From positions 1 to 64,000 of the forward strand of contig NZ_JAUTWS010000003.1 of NCBI RefSeq assembly GCF_030657435.1: DNA of 64,000 nt, in the 5' to 3' direction. Below the pieces are notes generated by a model that worked only from the letters and a program-made list of their open reading frames with translations, searched no databases and was not told the DNA's origin. Position 1 is the stretch's first letter, and each line of letters starts with the position of its first letter. Origin of the DNA: Paracraurococcus lichenis (GTDB lineage Bacteria; Pseudomonadota; Alphaproteobacteria; Acetobacterales; Acetobacteraceae). The translations under genes and the position numbers were made by a program. This document shows, one piece after another, positions 7,527 through 15,507 of the stretch.

Positions 7527-8812
7527 TGCCGTCCGATCGCGGAGCGCCGCCCCACCCCGCGACGCAGGGCGTCGCGGGGAACCCCGGGCAGGCGCGCAGC
7601 GTGAATCGGCCGGCCGGCACTCCGGGAGGACCGTTGGAGGGCGTGAAGGTCGTGGACCTGACGACGGTCGTCGTCGGGCCGATCTGCACGCGTACCCTCG
7701 CCGACCAGGGCGCTGAGGTGATCAAGGTGGAGGCGCCGGGCGGCGACATCCTGCGCTTCCTGGCGGCCGGCTGCCGCACGCCGTCGATGTCCGGCAAGTT
7801 CATCAACTTCAACCGCAACAAGCGGGCGATCACGCTGGACATCAAGAAGCCTGAGGGCCTCGCCGCGCTGAAGCGGCTGATCACGGCGGCGGATGTCTTC
7901 GTCTCGAACGTGCGCCCGGCGGGGCTGCGGCGCGCGGGGCTCGATCCCGTCGCGCTCGCCGCGCTGAACCCGCGGCTGATCCACTGCGGTATCGTCGCCT
8001 TCGGCGAGGGCGGGCGCTACGCCGGCCGCCCGGCCTATGACCCCGTGATCCAGTCCCTCTCCGGCGTCGCCGGCACCTTCCACCGCGCGATCGGCGAGCC
8101 GCGCTTCGTGCCGATGGTGATGACGGACCACATCACCGGCCTGGTCGCGGCGCAGGCGATCGGCTTCGCGCTCTACCGGCGCGAGAGGACGGGCGTGGGG
8201 GAGGCGATCGAGGTCCCGATGTTCGAGGTCGCCGCGAGCTTCGTCACCAGCGAGCACCTGGGCGCCGCCACCTTCGACCCGCCGGAGGGCCCGACCGGCG
8301 ATGCCCGGCTGCTGAGCCCGGACTACCGGCCGCTGCCCACCAAGGACGGCTGGATCACGGTGCAGCCCAACAGCAACCCGCAGGCCTTCGCCTTCTTCGA
8401 CGCCATCGGCCGGCCGGAGCTGAAGGCGGATCCGCGCTTCGACACGCCGATCGCCCGCACCGAGAATGCCGCCGAGTATTTCCGGGTGCGCGTCGAGGGA
8501 CTGGCGCGGAAGACCACGGCCGAATGGCTGGAGATCTTCGCCGCCGCGGATGTGCCTGCGGCCCGGTACAACACGATCGACGACCTGCTGGAGGATCCGC
8601 ACCTGCAGGATGTCGGCTTCTGGCGTTACGACGACCACCCGACGGAAGGCCGCATTCGCCGCACCCGCACGCCCGTCACCTTCGCCGCCGGGATGCGGGC
8701 GGAGACTCTGCCCGCCCCGCGCCTCGGCGCCCATACCGATGCCATTCTGGCGGAGGCCGGCTACGGCCCGGCGGAGATCGCCGCCATGCGCGAGAGCGGT
8801 GCCGCCCAATGA
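7526..8812 (+). CDS. Class III (CaiB/BaiF) CoA-transferase with palindrome-encoded N-terminal extension
   Basis: The 428-residue protein is a formyl-CoA-transferase-type enzyme moving CoA between carboxylates through an aspartyl-CoA anhydride. Family signatures are GVKVVDLTTVVVGP, LADQGAEVIKVEAP, FNRNKRAITLD and the probable catalytic Asp in VMTDHITG. The canonical protein starts only around residue 33 (PLEGVKVVDL). The residues before it are encoded by a palindromic repeat also found at the start of the PucC-like gene. In context it may activate itaconate, citramalate or a similar C5 acid, which the upstream hydratase and downstream lyase would then process. The ATG overlaps the upstream stop. 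Confidence 0.85.
   Translation: MPSDRGAPPHPATQGVAGNPGQARSVNRPAGTPGGPLEGVKVVDLTTVVVGPICTRTLADQGAEVIKVEAPGGDILRFLAAGCRTPSMSGKFINFNRNKRAITLDIKKPEGLAALKRLITAADVFVSNVRPAGLRRAGLDPVALAALNPRLIHCGIVAFGEGGRYAGRPAYDPVIQSLSGVAGTFHRAIGEPRFVPMVMTDHITGLVAAQAIGFALYRRERTGVGEAIEVPMFEVAASFVTSEHLGAATFDPPEGPTGDARLLSPDYRPLPTKDGWITVQPNSNPQAFAFFDAIGRPELKADPRFDTPIARTENAAEYFRVRVEGLARKTTAEWLEIFAAADVPAARYNTIDDLLEDPHLQDVGFWRYDDHPTEGRIRRTRTPVTFAAGMRAETLPAPRLGAHTDAILAEAGYGPAEIAAMRESGAAQ
7531..7609. repeat. Palindromic element inside the CoA-transferase reading frame (copy 1)
   Basis: The outer arms CCGATCGCGGA and GCAGCGTGAATCGG pair imperfectly (CCGAT with ATCGG, CGC with GCG) around an inner hairpin with an 11-bp perfect stem at 7555-7565 and 7569-7579 (CCCCGCGACGC with GCGTCGCGGGG). 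The same outer arms occur at 37687-37726 on the minus strand at the start of the PucC-like gene, around a different inner hairpin. The element begins about five bases after the ATG and is translated in frame, adding residues outside the conserved CoA-transferase fold. Confidence 0.8.
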
Positions 8813-8822
8813 GGACCACGCG

Positions 8823-9695
8823 ATGACCCTGCCCACCTGGCGCTCCCTGCTTTTCGTGCCCGCGACCGCGGAGCGTTTCGTCGCCAAGGCGCATACCCGC
8901 GGCGCGGACGTGATCATCCTCGACCTCGAGGACAGCATCCCGCCGCCGGAGAAGCAGGCGGCGCGCGATGCGCTGGCCGCGGCGGCCGCCACCGTGGGCC
9001 AAGGGCACAATGGTCCGGGGGCGGAGGTCGCGGTGCGGATCAACCGCCCGCTCGAACTCGCCGTGCCGGACATCGCCGCGGCCCTCATGCCGCAGGTCAC
9101 GGCGCTGATGCTGCCGAAGGTGATGGGGCCGGAGCATATCCGGCTGCTGTCGGAAGTGGTCGCCGCGCGCGAGGCGGCGCTCGGCCTGCCCATCGGCCGC
9201 ACCCGCTTCATCGCCCTGGTGGAGACGCCGCAGGCCCTGCCGCATCTGGCGGCCATCGCCGCGGCCGATCCGCGCATGGCGGCGCTCGGCGTCGGGTCGG
9301 AGGACCTGTCGACGGAACTGGAAGCCGTGCCGGGCGCCGACATGCTCTATCATTTCGGCATGATGGTGGTGGCCGCGGCGCGCGGCGCCGGCATCCTGCC
9401 GCTCGGCAGCATCGGCGCCTTCGCCGATTTCCGCGACCTCGAGGGCTATCGCGCCTCGCTGAAGCGCTCCCGCAGGCTCGGCTTCGCCTGCACCGCCTGC
9501 ATCCACCCGGCGCATGTGCCCATCATCAACGAGGAATACGGCGTCGCGCCGGAGGAGGCCGACCGCGCCCGCCGGCTGATCGCCAGTTTCGAGGCGGCGC
9601 TGGCCAAGGGCGAGGGCGCGGTCGCCTTCGAGGGCGCGATGATCGACCTGCCCGTCGTGGAACGGGCGAAGCGCCTGCTGGCGCGGGCCCGCTGA
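8823..9695 (+). CDS. HpcH/HpaI-CitE family lyase (citramalyl-CoA lyase-like)
   Basis: The 290-residue protein belongs to the CitE/citramalyl-CoA lyase branch: WRSLLFVPATAERFVAKA at the start, ILDLEDSIPPPEK with the Mg-binding acidic residues, VRINRP, FIALVETPQAL and GSEDLSTELEA. These enzymes cleave 3-hydroxy-acyl-CoA such as (S)-citramalyl-CoA or malyl-CoA into acetyl-CoA plus pyruvate or glyoxylate. The gene starts 10 bases after the CoA-transferase stop. With the upstream hydratase and transferase it completes a plausible three-step C5 dicarboxylate route; the exact acid is inferred. Confidence 0.85.
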   Translation: MTLPTWRSLLFVPATAERFVAKAHTRGADVIILDLEDSIPPPEKQAARDALAAAAATVGQGHNGPGAEVAVRINRPLELAVPDIAAALMPQVTALMLPKVMGPEHIRLLSEVVAAREAALGLPIGRTRFIALVETPQALPHLAAIAAADPRMAALGVGSEDLSTELEAVPGADMLYHFGMMVVAAARGAGILPLGSIGAFADFRDLEGYRASLKRSRRLGFACTACIHPAHVPIINEEYGVAPEEADRARRLIASFEAALAKGEGAVAFEGAMIDLPVVERAKRLLARAR

Positions 9696-9709
9696 GAGGA
9701 GAGACGAGG

Positions 9710-10987
9710 ATGGACGCGACCCATGATCCGCAGCGGCGCAGCTTCGTCGCCTCCGCCAATGGCCATGCGGATTTCCCGATCCAGAACCTGCCGCTCGGCA
9801 TCTTCAGCCCGAAGGGCGGCGCGGCGCGCGGGGGCGTGGCGATCGGCGGCTGCATCCTCGATCTCGGCGCGGTGGCGCATCTGCTGGGCGGCGATGCGCG
9901 CCGTGCGGCGGAGGCGGCGGCGGGCGATGCGCTGAATGCACTCTTCGCCCTCGGCGCCGGGCCGCGGCGGGCGCTGCGCGCGGCGCTGTCGGACCTGCTC
10001 GCGGAGGGCAGCGCGCAGCGGGCGGCGGTGGAGCCCAACCTCTACGATGCCGCCGATTGCGAGATGCACCTGCCTGCGCGCATCGGCGACTACACGGATT
10101 TCTTCGCCGGCATCCACCACGCGACGAATGCCGGCAAGCAGTTCCGCCCGGACAACCCGCTGCTGCCGAACTACAAATACGTCCCCGTCGCCTATCACGG
10201 CCGCGCCTCCTCCCTGCGCATCTCCGGCACGGATGTCCGGCGGCCGAAGGGCCAGCGCAAGCCGGCGAGCGAGACGGTGCCCACCTACGGGCCCAGCCGG
10301 AACCTCGACTACGAGATGGAATTCGGCATCTGGATCGGCACCGGCAATGCGCAGGGCGAGCCGATCCCGATCGCCGAGGCCGCGGAGCACATCGCCGGCT
10401 ACTGCCTGCTGAACGACTGGTCCGCCCGCGACATCCAAGGCTGGGAGGCGCAGCCGCTCGGCCCCTTCCTCGCCAAGAACTTCTGTACGTCCATCAGCCC
10501 CTGGGTCGTCACGCCGGAGGCGCTGGAGCCCTTCCGCATCGCCCAGGCCCCGCGGCCGGAGGGCGACCCGAAGCCGCTCGACTATCTGTGGGACGAGGCG
10601 GACCAGGCGCGCGGCGCGCTGGACCTGGCGGTGGAGGTGCTGCTGCAGACGCCGAAGGGCGGGCCCTTCCGGCTCTCGATCAGCAATACCAGCCATCTCT
10701 ACTGGACCTTCGCGCAAATGGTCGCGCACCACAGTTGCGGCGGCTGCAACCTGGCGCCGGGCGACCTCTTCGGCAGCGGCACCATCTCCTCGCCGACCGA
10801 GGACGGCTTCGGCGCGCTGCTCGAGATCACCTATGGCGGCCGCAAACCCATCACGCTGCCGAACGGGGAGGAGCGGCGCTTCCTGGAGGACGGCGACACG
10901 GTGATCTTTTCCGCCCGCGCGCAACGGGACGGTTTCGTCTCCATCGGCTTCGGCGAATGCCGCGGCACGATCCTGCCCGCGACATGA
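9710..10987 (+). CDS. fahA: Fumarylacetoacetase
   Basis: The 425-residue protein matches full-length fumarylacetoacetate hydrolase, the last enzyme of tyrosine/homogentisate breakdown, which yields fumarate and acetoacetate. Diagnostic segments are IGDYTDFFAGIHHATNAG (metal and catalytic His region), YGPSRNLDYEMEFG, LLNDWSARDIQGWE and ISNTSHLYWTFAQM. It begins 14 bases after the lyase and overlaps the next CoA-transferase by four bases, so it belongs to this operon. No homogentisate dioxygenase or maleylacetoacetate isomerase gene lies beside it, so its role here may be hydrolysis of a related 3-keto acid. Confidence 0.9.
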   Translation: MDATHDPQRRSFVASANGHADFPIQNLPLGIFSPKGGAARGGVAIGGCILDLGAVAHLLGGDARRAAEAAAGDALNALFALGAGPRRALRAALSDLLAEGSAQRAAVEPNLYDAADCEMHLPARIGDYTDFFAGIHHATNAGKQFRPDNPLLPNYKYVPVAYHGRASSLRISGTDVRRPKGQRKPASETVPTYGPSRNLDYEMEFGIWIGTGNAQGEPIPIAEAAEHIAGYCLLNDWSARDIQGWEAQPLGPFLAKNFCTSISPWVVTPEALEPFRIAQAPRPEGDPKPLDYLWDEADQARGALDLAVEVLLQTPKGGPFRLSISNTSHLYWTFAQMVAHHSCGGCNLAPGDLFGSGTISSPTEDGFGALLEITYGGRKPITLPNGEERRFLEDGDTVIFSARAQRDGFVSIGFGECRGTILPAT

Positions 10988-12126
10988 CGGGGGTTCTGGC
11001 TGGCATCAAGGTCGTCGAACTCGGCCAGGTGCTGGCCGGGCCCTTCGCCGGCGCCATCCTCGCCGACCTGGGCGCCGAGGTCGTCAAGGTCGAGAAGCCG
11101 GAGGGCGGCGACGATGCCCGCCAGATGGGCCCCGCCTTCCGCCACGGCGACGCGCTGAACTTCCACGAGTTCAACCGCGGCAAGCGCAGCGTCACGCTGG
11201 ACCTCAAGACGCCGGCAGGCGTCGAGGCGCTGCACGACCTGCTGCGGGATGCCGACATCCTGGTCCACAACCTGCGACCGGGCGTCGCCGAAGCGCTCGG
11301 CATCGGCCCGGCCGAGGTCACGGCGCTGCATCCGCGGCTGATCTACTGCGCCATGGGCGCCTTCGGCCACAAGGGCCCGCTCGCCCATCGTCCGGGCTAC
11401 GAGCCGCTGTTCCAGGCCTTCGCCGGCCTCTCCTCCATCACCGGGGAGCCCGACGGCCCGCCCGTGCGCATGGGCGCGAGCGTGGTAGACCAGGGCACCG
11501 GCATGTGGACCGTCATCGGCGCGCTCGCGGCGCTGCAGCAGCGCGCGCGCACCGGGCGGGGCTGCGTGGTCAATACCTCGCTCTTCGAGACCGCGCTGCT
11601 CTGGGCGGGGCAGAAGATCAGCGCCTATGTCAACATGGGGAAGCTGCCGGAGCGCCACGCCTCCGGCCATCCCAATTTCGTCCCCTACCAGGCCTTCGAC
11701 TGCGCCGACGGCCCGCTGCTGGTCTGCTGCGGCAATGACCGGCTGTTCCGCAAGTTCGCCGATGTCGTCGGCCGTCCGGACTGGCCGGAGGATGCGCGCT
11801 TCGCCACCAACCGTGCGCGCCTCGCCCACCAGACCGTGCTGCTGCCGGAGATCGCTTCGCTGCTGCGCGCCTGGCCGCGCGCCGCGCTGGCCGAGGCACT
11901 GGTCGCCGCCGGCGTGCCCTGCGCGCCGGTGAACAGCATCCCGGAGGTGCTGGCGGAGCCGCAGACCGCGGCCATGGCGATGCTGCAGCCGGTGCCGGGC
12001 GAGGATTTCTCCCTCGTCGCCATGCCGCTCTCCTTCGACGGGGAGCGGCCGCGCATCCGCCACGGCGCGCCGCGCCTCGCGCCAATGACCTCCGACGTAA
12101 TCGATCCCGCGCCCCGCGACGGGTGA
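10984..12126 (+). CDS. Class III (CaiB/BaiF) CoA-transferase, second copy
   Basis: The 380-residue protein has the same family signatures as the CoA-transferase at 7526 (GIKVVELGQVLAGPFAG, LADLGAEVVKVEKPEGGDDAR, FNRGKRSVTLDLK) with the probable catalytic Asp in SVVDQGTGM. The two sequences are clearly diverged over their length, so this is a paralogous family member and not a recent duplication. The start codon overlaps the fumarylacetoacetase stop by four bases, implying coupled translation. The substrate is unknown; presence in the same operon suggests activation of a second carboxylic acid or exchange of CoA with a product. Confidence 0.87.
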   Translation: MTGVLAGIKVVELGQVLAGPFAGAILADLGAEVVKVEKPEGGDDARQMGPAFRHGDALNFHEFNRGKRSVTLDLKTPAGVEALHDLLRDADILVHNLRPGVAEALGIGPAEVTALHPRLIYCAMGAFGHKGPLAHRPGYEPLFQAFAGLSSITGEPDGPPVRMGASVVDQGTGMWTVIGALAALQQRARTGRGCVVNTSLFETALLWAGQKISAYVNMGKLPERHASGHPNFVPYQAFDCADGPLLVCCGNDRLFRKFADVVGRPDWPEDARFATNRARLAHQTVLLPEIASLLRAWPRAALAEALVAAGVPCAPVNSIPEVLAEPQTAAMAMLQPVPGEDFSLVAMPLSFDGERPRIRHGAPRLAPMTSDVIDPAPRDG

Positions 12127-12177
12127 TCCTGGCGGCGTCGGCGGGGCAGACCCGCCGCGCAACGCAGGAGAGACCCG

Positions 12178-12540
12178 ATGCACGACGCCCTGATCGACCG
12201 CTACATCGCCTGCTGGAACGCGACCGATGCCGCGGAGCGGCGCGGCCTGGTCGCCGCCACCTTCACCGAGGACGCGGCCTATCGCGACCCCATGCTGCAG
12301 GGCGAGGGCCATGCCGGCATCGATGGGCTGATCGCTGCCGCGCAGCAGCATTTCCCCGGCCTGCGCTTCCGCCGCCGCGGCGGCGCGGATGCGCATCACG
12401 ACGTGCTGCGCTTCGCCTGGGATCTGGGCCCGGAGGGCGCGGCGCCGATTGCCGGTGGGACGGACATGGCGGTGGTCGCGGCGGATGGCCGCCTCGCCGC
12501 CGTCACCGGCTTCATCGACTTCGCGCCGAAGGGGGAGTGA
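12178..12540 (+). CDS. SnoaL/NTF2-like protein
   Basis: The 120-residue protein has the compact NTF2-like cone fold expected from its pattern: YIACWNATDAAERRGLVAATFTEDAAYRDPMLQGEGHAGI, then a strand-rich second half ending GFIDFAPK. Such proteins are small isomerases, hydrolases or binding proteins with no universal catalytic residue set. It lies 51 bases after the CoA-transferase with a good GGAGAG ribosome site before the ATG, and may be the last soluble product of the operon. Confidence 0.7.
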   Translation: MHDALIDRYIACWNATDAAERRGLVAATFTEDAAYRDPMLQGEGHAGIDGLIAAAQQHFPGLRFRRRGGADAHHDVLRFAWDLGPEGAAPIAGGTDMAVVAADGRLAAVTGFIDFAPKGE

Positions 12541-12545
12541 GCGCC

Positions 12546-12947
12546 ATGGACCGGATCATCCCCTCGGCGTTCCTCCGTCGCGTGCTCTGGCTGGATGCCG
12601 CGAGCTGCATCGGCATGGGGCTGCTGCTGGCGGCGCTCGCCGCGCCGCTCGCGCGCTGGTTCGGCCTGCCGCAGATGCTGCTGCACGAGACCGGCCTGTT
12701 CCTGATCGCCTTCGCCGCGCTGGTCGCGGCGCTGGCCTGGCGGCAGGCCTCGCCGCGGCTGCTGTTCTGGCTGGTGGTCGTCGGCAATGTGCTCTGGGCG
12801 CTGGACAGCGTGCTGCTGCTGGTCTCGGGCTGGGTGGCGCCGACTGCCCTCGGCGGCGTCTTCGTGGTGGCGCAGGCGCTGGTCGTCGCGGTGCTGGCGG
12901 AGCTGGAATATGCCGGTCTCCGCCGCGCTGGCCCGCTCGCGGCCTGA
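12546..12947 (+). CDS. Small four-helix membrane protein
   Basis: The 133-residue protein is mostly hydrophobic, with four probable membrane helices separated by short loops (near residues 14-34, 46-65, 70-90 and 100-120). It resembles uncharacterised small integral membrane proteins often found beside SnoaL-like genes. No catalytic or transport motif is visible. It starts five bases after the upstream stop, so it is almost certainly co-transcribed with the SnoaL-like gene. Confidence 0.65.
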   Translation: MDRIIPSAFLRRVLWLDAASCIGMGLLLAALAAPLARWFGLPQMLLHETGLFLIAFAALVAALAWRQASPRLLFWLVVVGNVLWALDSVLLLVSGWVAPTALGGVFVVAQALVVAVLAELEYAGLRRAGPLAA

Positions 12948-12986
12948 ACGCGGGCGCGATAGGCTTGCGGCCATGGGGAGGACAGC

Positions 12987-14042
12987 ATGGCCGCAGGCAC
13001 CGTCACCGTCGAACAGCTCCGGGACTTCATCGCCGGCGTCTACCAGGCCGTCGGCGTGCCGGAGGAGCAGGCCGGCATCGTCGCCGGCCTGATGGCGCAG
13101 GCCGACCTGATCGGCGCCGATGGCCATGGCGTCTTCCGCCTGCCCCAGTACGTCCGCCGCATCCGCGCCGGCGGGATGAACCCGAAGGCAGTCCCGCATA
13201 TCGTGCAGGAGCGCCCGGGCGCGGCGCTGGTCGATGGCGACAACGGCCTCGGCCACCTGGCGACGCAGCTCGCGGCGCTGACCGCCATCGAGAAGGCGCG
13301 GACCCAGGGCGTCGCCTGGTGCGGCGTGCGGAACGGCAACCATGCCGGCCCGGCCAGCCTCTATGCCCGGATGGTGCAGGAGGCCGGGATGATCGGCCTC
13401 TACCTCGCGGTCGGCAGCGCCAACCACCTGCCGCCCTGGGGCGGGCTGGAGCTGCTGCTCTCGACCAACCCGATCGCCGTCGCGGTGCCGGCGGGGGAGG
13501 AGCCGCCCATCGTGCTCGACATGGCGACCACGGTTGCCGCCTATGGCAAGGTGAAGGTCAAGGCGCAGCGCGGCGAGACGATGCCCGAGGGCTGGATGAT
13601 CGACCGCGAGGGCAGGCCGCTGACCGACCCGAAGCGGGCCAATGAGGGCCTGCTGCTGCCGATCGGCGGCTACAAGGGCTACGGGTTGGCGCTGATCTTC
13701 GGCCTGCTGGCCGGCACGCTGAACGGCGCCGCCATGGGCCGCGACGTCGTGGACTTCAACGCGGACGACACCACCGTCACCAATACCGGCCAGGCCGTGC
13801 TGGCGATCGACATCGCCGCCTTCGGCGACCCGGCCGCGTTCCGCGCCCAGGTCGATCGCCTCGCCCGCGACATCCGCGGCAGCCAGCGCCTGCCGGGCGT
13901 GGACCGCATCTGGCTGCCGGGCGAGCAGAGCCGGCTGACGCGCCTCCGGCGCGAGGCGGAGGGCGTGCCTGTCCCGCCGGCGCTGCGGACGCAGCTCGAC
14001 GCCCTGGCGACAGAGCTTGGCGCGCCGCCGCTTCCCGGCTGA
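12987..14042 (+). CDS. Malate/L-lactate dehydrogenase (Ldh2) family oxidoreductase
   Basis: The 351-residue protein belongs to the Ldh2/YbiC/ComC family of NAD(P)-dependent 2-hydroxyacid or imine dehydrogenases, structurally unrelated to classical LDH. Signatures are GADGHGVFRLPQYVRRI near residue 45, NGNHAGPASLYARMVQEAGMIGL in the central part and PIGGYKGYGLALIFGLLAGTLNGA near residue 230. Length is normal for the family. It is followed after 28 bases by a Bug-type receptor, a pairing that suggests uptake and oxidation of a hydroxy acid. The substrate is inferred only. Confidence 0.87.
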   Translation: MAAGTVTVEQLRDFIAGVYQAVGVPEEQAGIVAGLMAQADLIGADGHGVFRLPQYVRRIRAGGMNPKAVPHIVQERPGAALVDGDNGLGHLATQLAALTAIEKARTQGVAWCGVRNGNHAGPASLYARMVQEAGMIGLYLAVGSANHLPPWGGLELLLSTNPIAVAVPAGEEPPIVLDMATTVAAYGKVKVKAQRGETMPEGWMIDREGRPLTDPKRANEGLLLPIGGYKGYGLALIFGLLAGTLNGAAMGRDVVDFNADDTTVTNTGQAVLAIDIAAFGDPAAFRAQVDRLARDIRGSQRLPGVDRIWLPGEQSRLTRLRREAEGVPVPPALRTQLDALATELGAPPLPG

Positions 14043-14070
14043 GAATGCCGGAAAGGGGAAGGGAACGACC

Positions 14071-15036
14071 ATGCTGAGACGCGCGCTGCTCGCCGCCGCC
14101 TGCCTGCTGCCCGTCGCCGCCGCGGCGCAGGAGGCACCCTTCCCGAGCCGCACCATCACCCTGCTGGTCGGCTTCGCCCCGGGCGGGGGCACGGATATCC
14201 TGGCGCGGCTGATCGCGCCGCGGCTGTCGGAGGAACTCGGCCAGCCCGTCGCGGTCGAGAACCGCACCGGCGGCGGCGGCACCATCGCCGTCGTCGCCAC
14301 GGCGCGGGCGAAGCCGGATGGGCATACGGTGACGCTCGGCACGCTCAGCAACAATGTCCAGGTGCCGCTGGCCATGAAGGCCGCACCCTTCGACCCGGTG
14401 AGGGACGTGACGCCGCTGGTGCAGGTGGCGAGCGTGCCGTTGGTGATGACGGTGCCGGCGAGTTCCCCGGCGAAGGACGTGCAGGGCTTCGTCGCCCTGG
14501 CGAAGGCCGCGCCGGGCAGGCTGAACTTCGCCAGCAATGGCGTCGGCACCAGCCAGCACATGGCGGCCGAGCTCTTCATGCTGGCGACCGGGACGCGCAT
14601 GGTGCACGTGCCCTATCGCGGCAGCGGCCCGGCCTCGCTCGATCTCGCGGCCGATGTGGTGCAGGTGAATTTCGACACGCTGTCGACCGTCTTGCCGCAT
14701 ATCCGGGCGGAGCGGCTGCGCGGCCTTGCGGTGACCACCCGCGAACGCTCCGAGCAATTGCCGGGCGTGCCGACGATGATCGAGAGCGGCATCGCCGGCT
14801 ACGACATCGACCTCTGGTACATGCTCTGCGGCCCGGCCGGATTGCCGGAGGCGGTCGCGCAGCGCTGGGCGGAGGCGATGAACCGGGCGCTTGCGGACCA
14901 GGGCTTCCGGCGGAAGCTGGTCGAAGCCGGCTTCGGCCCGGCGGGCGGCACGCCGGCCGCGGCCTCGGCGCTGGTCCGCGCCGACATCGCCCGCTATGGC
15001 GAGGTGATCCGCCGCGCCGGCATCACGCTGGAATAG
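14071..15036 (+). CDS. Tripartite tricarboxylate transporter (Bug) binding protein, second
   Basis: The 321-residue protein has a clear signal peptide (RRALLAAACLLPVAAAAQEA) and the Bug family landmarks LLVGFAPGGGTDILARL, ENRTGGGGTIAV, NFASNGVGTSQHMAAE and HVPYRGSGPASLDL. It should bind a carboxylate in the periplasm. It is only moderately similar to the receptor at 2920, so the two probably have different ligands. GAAGGGAA precedes the ATG at 14071. No membrane components are adjacent. Confidence 0.9.
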   Translation: MLRRALLAAACLLPVAAAAQEAPFPSRTITLLVGFAPGGGTDILARLIAPRLSEELGQPVAVENRTGGGGTIAVVATARAKPDGHTVTLGTLSNNVQVPLAMKAAPFDPVRDVTPLVQVASVPLVMTVPASSPAKDVQGFVALAKAAPGRLNFASNGVGTSQHMAAELFMLATGTRMVHVPYRGSGPASLDLAADVVQVNFDTLSTVLPHIRAERLRGLAVTTRERSEQLPGVPTMIESGIAGYDIDLWYMLCGPAGLPEAVAQRWAEAMNRALADQGFRRKLVEAGFGPAGGTPAAASALVRADIARYGEVIRRAGITLE

Positions 15037-15040
15037 CCGG

Positions 15041-15430
15041 TCAGAACTTCTTCTTCAGGCCGCCCTGGGTGCCGCCGAGCGGCTGCTGGTAGGTGTCCGG
15101 CGCGACCCTGACCTGCGGGCGCGGCGGCGCGTAGCCGGCGGGGGGCACGATCCAGGTCGGTGCCGGGGCATAGGACCACGCCGGGGACCACGCCGACGGC
15201 GCATAGACCAGGGGCGGCGGGGCAAAGACGACCGCGGGCGGGTAATAGGCCGGCGGACCCCAGAACCCATAGGGCCGCGGCGCGAAGTAGTAGGGCGCCG
15301 GCGGGCCGATGAAGACGCCGAAGCCGCCCCGGCCGCCGTGATGCCAGCCCCGGGCGAGCGCATCGCCGGGGGCCAGCGCCATGGCGAGGCCGAGCGCGGC
15401 GGCGACACAGGCGGCGTGGCGGATGGACAT
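15041..15430 (-). CDS. Secreted Pro/Tyr-rich protein of unknown function
   Basis: The 129-residue protein has a signal peptide ending near ALAPGDALA and a mature region dominated by Pro, Tyr, Ala and Gly with short repeats such as APYYFAPRPYGFWGPPAYYPP. It ends in KKKF. Composition indicates an extended, low-complexity envelope or periplasmic protein with no catalytic motif. The stop lies only four bases from the convergent Bug gene stop, so no terminator separates them. Similar small YXPP-rich proteins are common in Acetobacteraceae and uncharacterised. Confidence 0.65.
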   Translation of the reverse strand: MSIRHAACVAAALGLAMALAPGDALARGWHHGGRGGFGVFIGPPAPYYFAPRPYGFWGPPAYYPPAVVFAPPPLVYAPSAWSPAWSYAPAPTWIVPPAGYAPPRPQVRVAPDTYQQPLGGTQGGLKKKF

Positions 15431-15507
15431 CGGCAGACCCTCTGGTGCCGCCCCGGCGGGCGGCGCTCCCTGATAGTATACGGTTTCGGCCCCGCGGTTT
15501 CGAGGCG

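Noticed and set aside
7526..12126. The two CoA-transferase genes as a recent tandem duplication
   Set aside because: They share only family motifs and are strongly diverged throughout; a lyase and a hydrolase gene lie between them.
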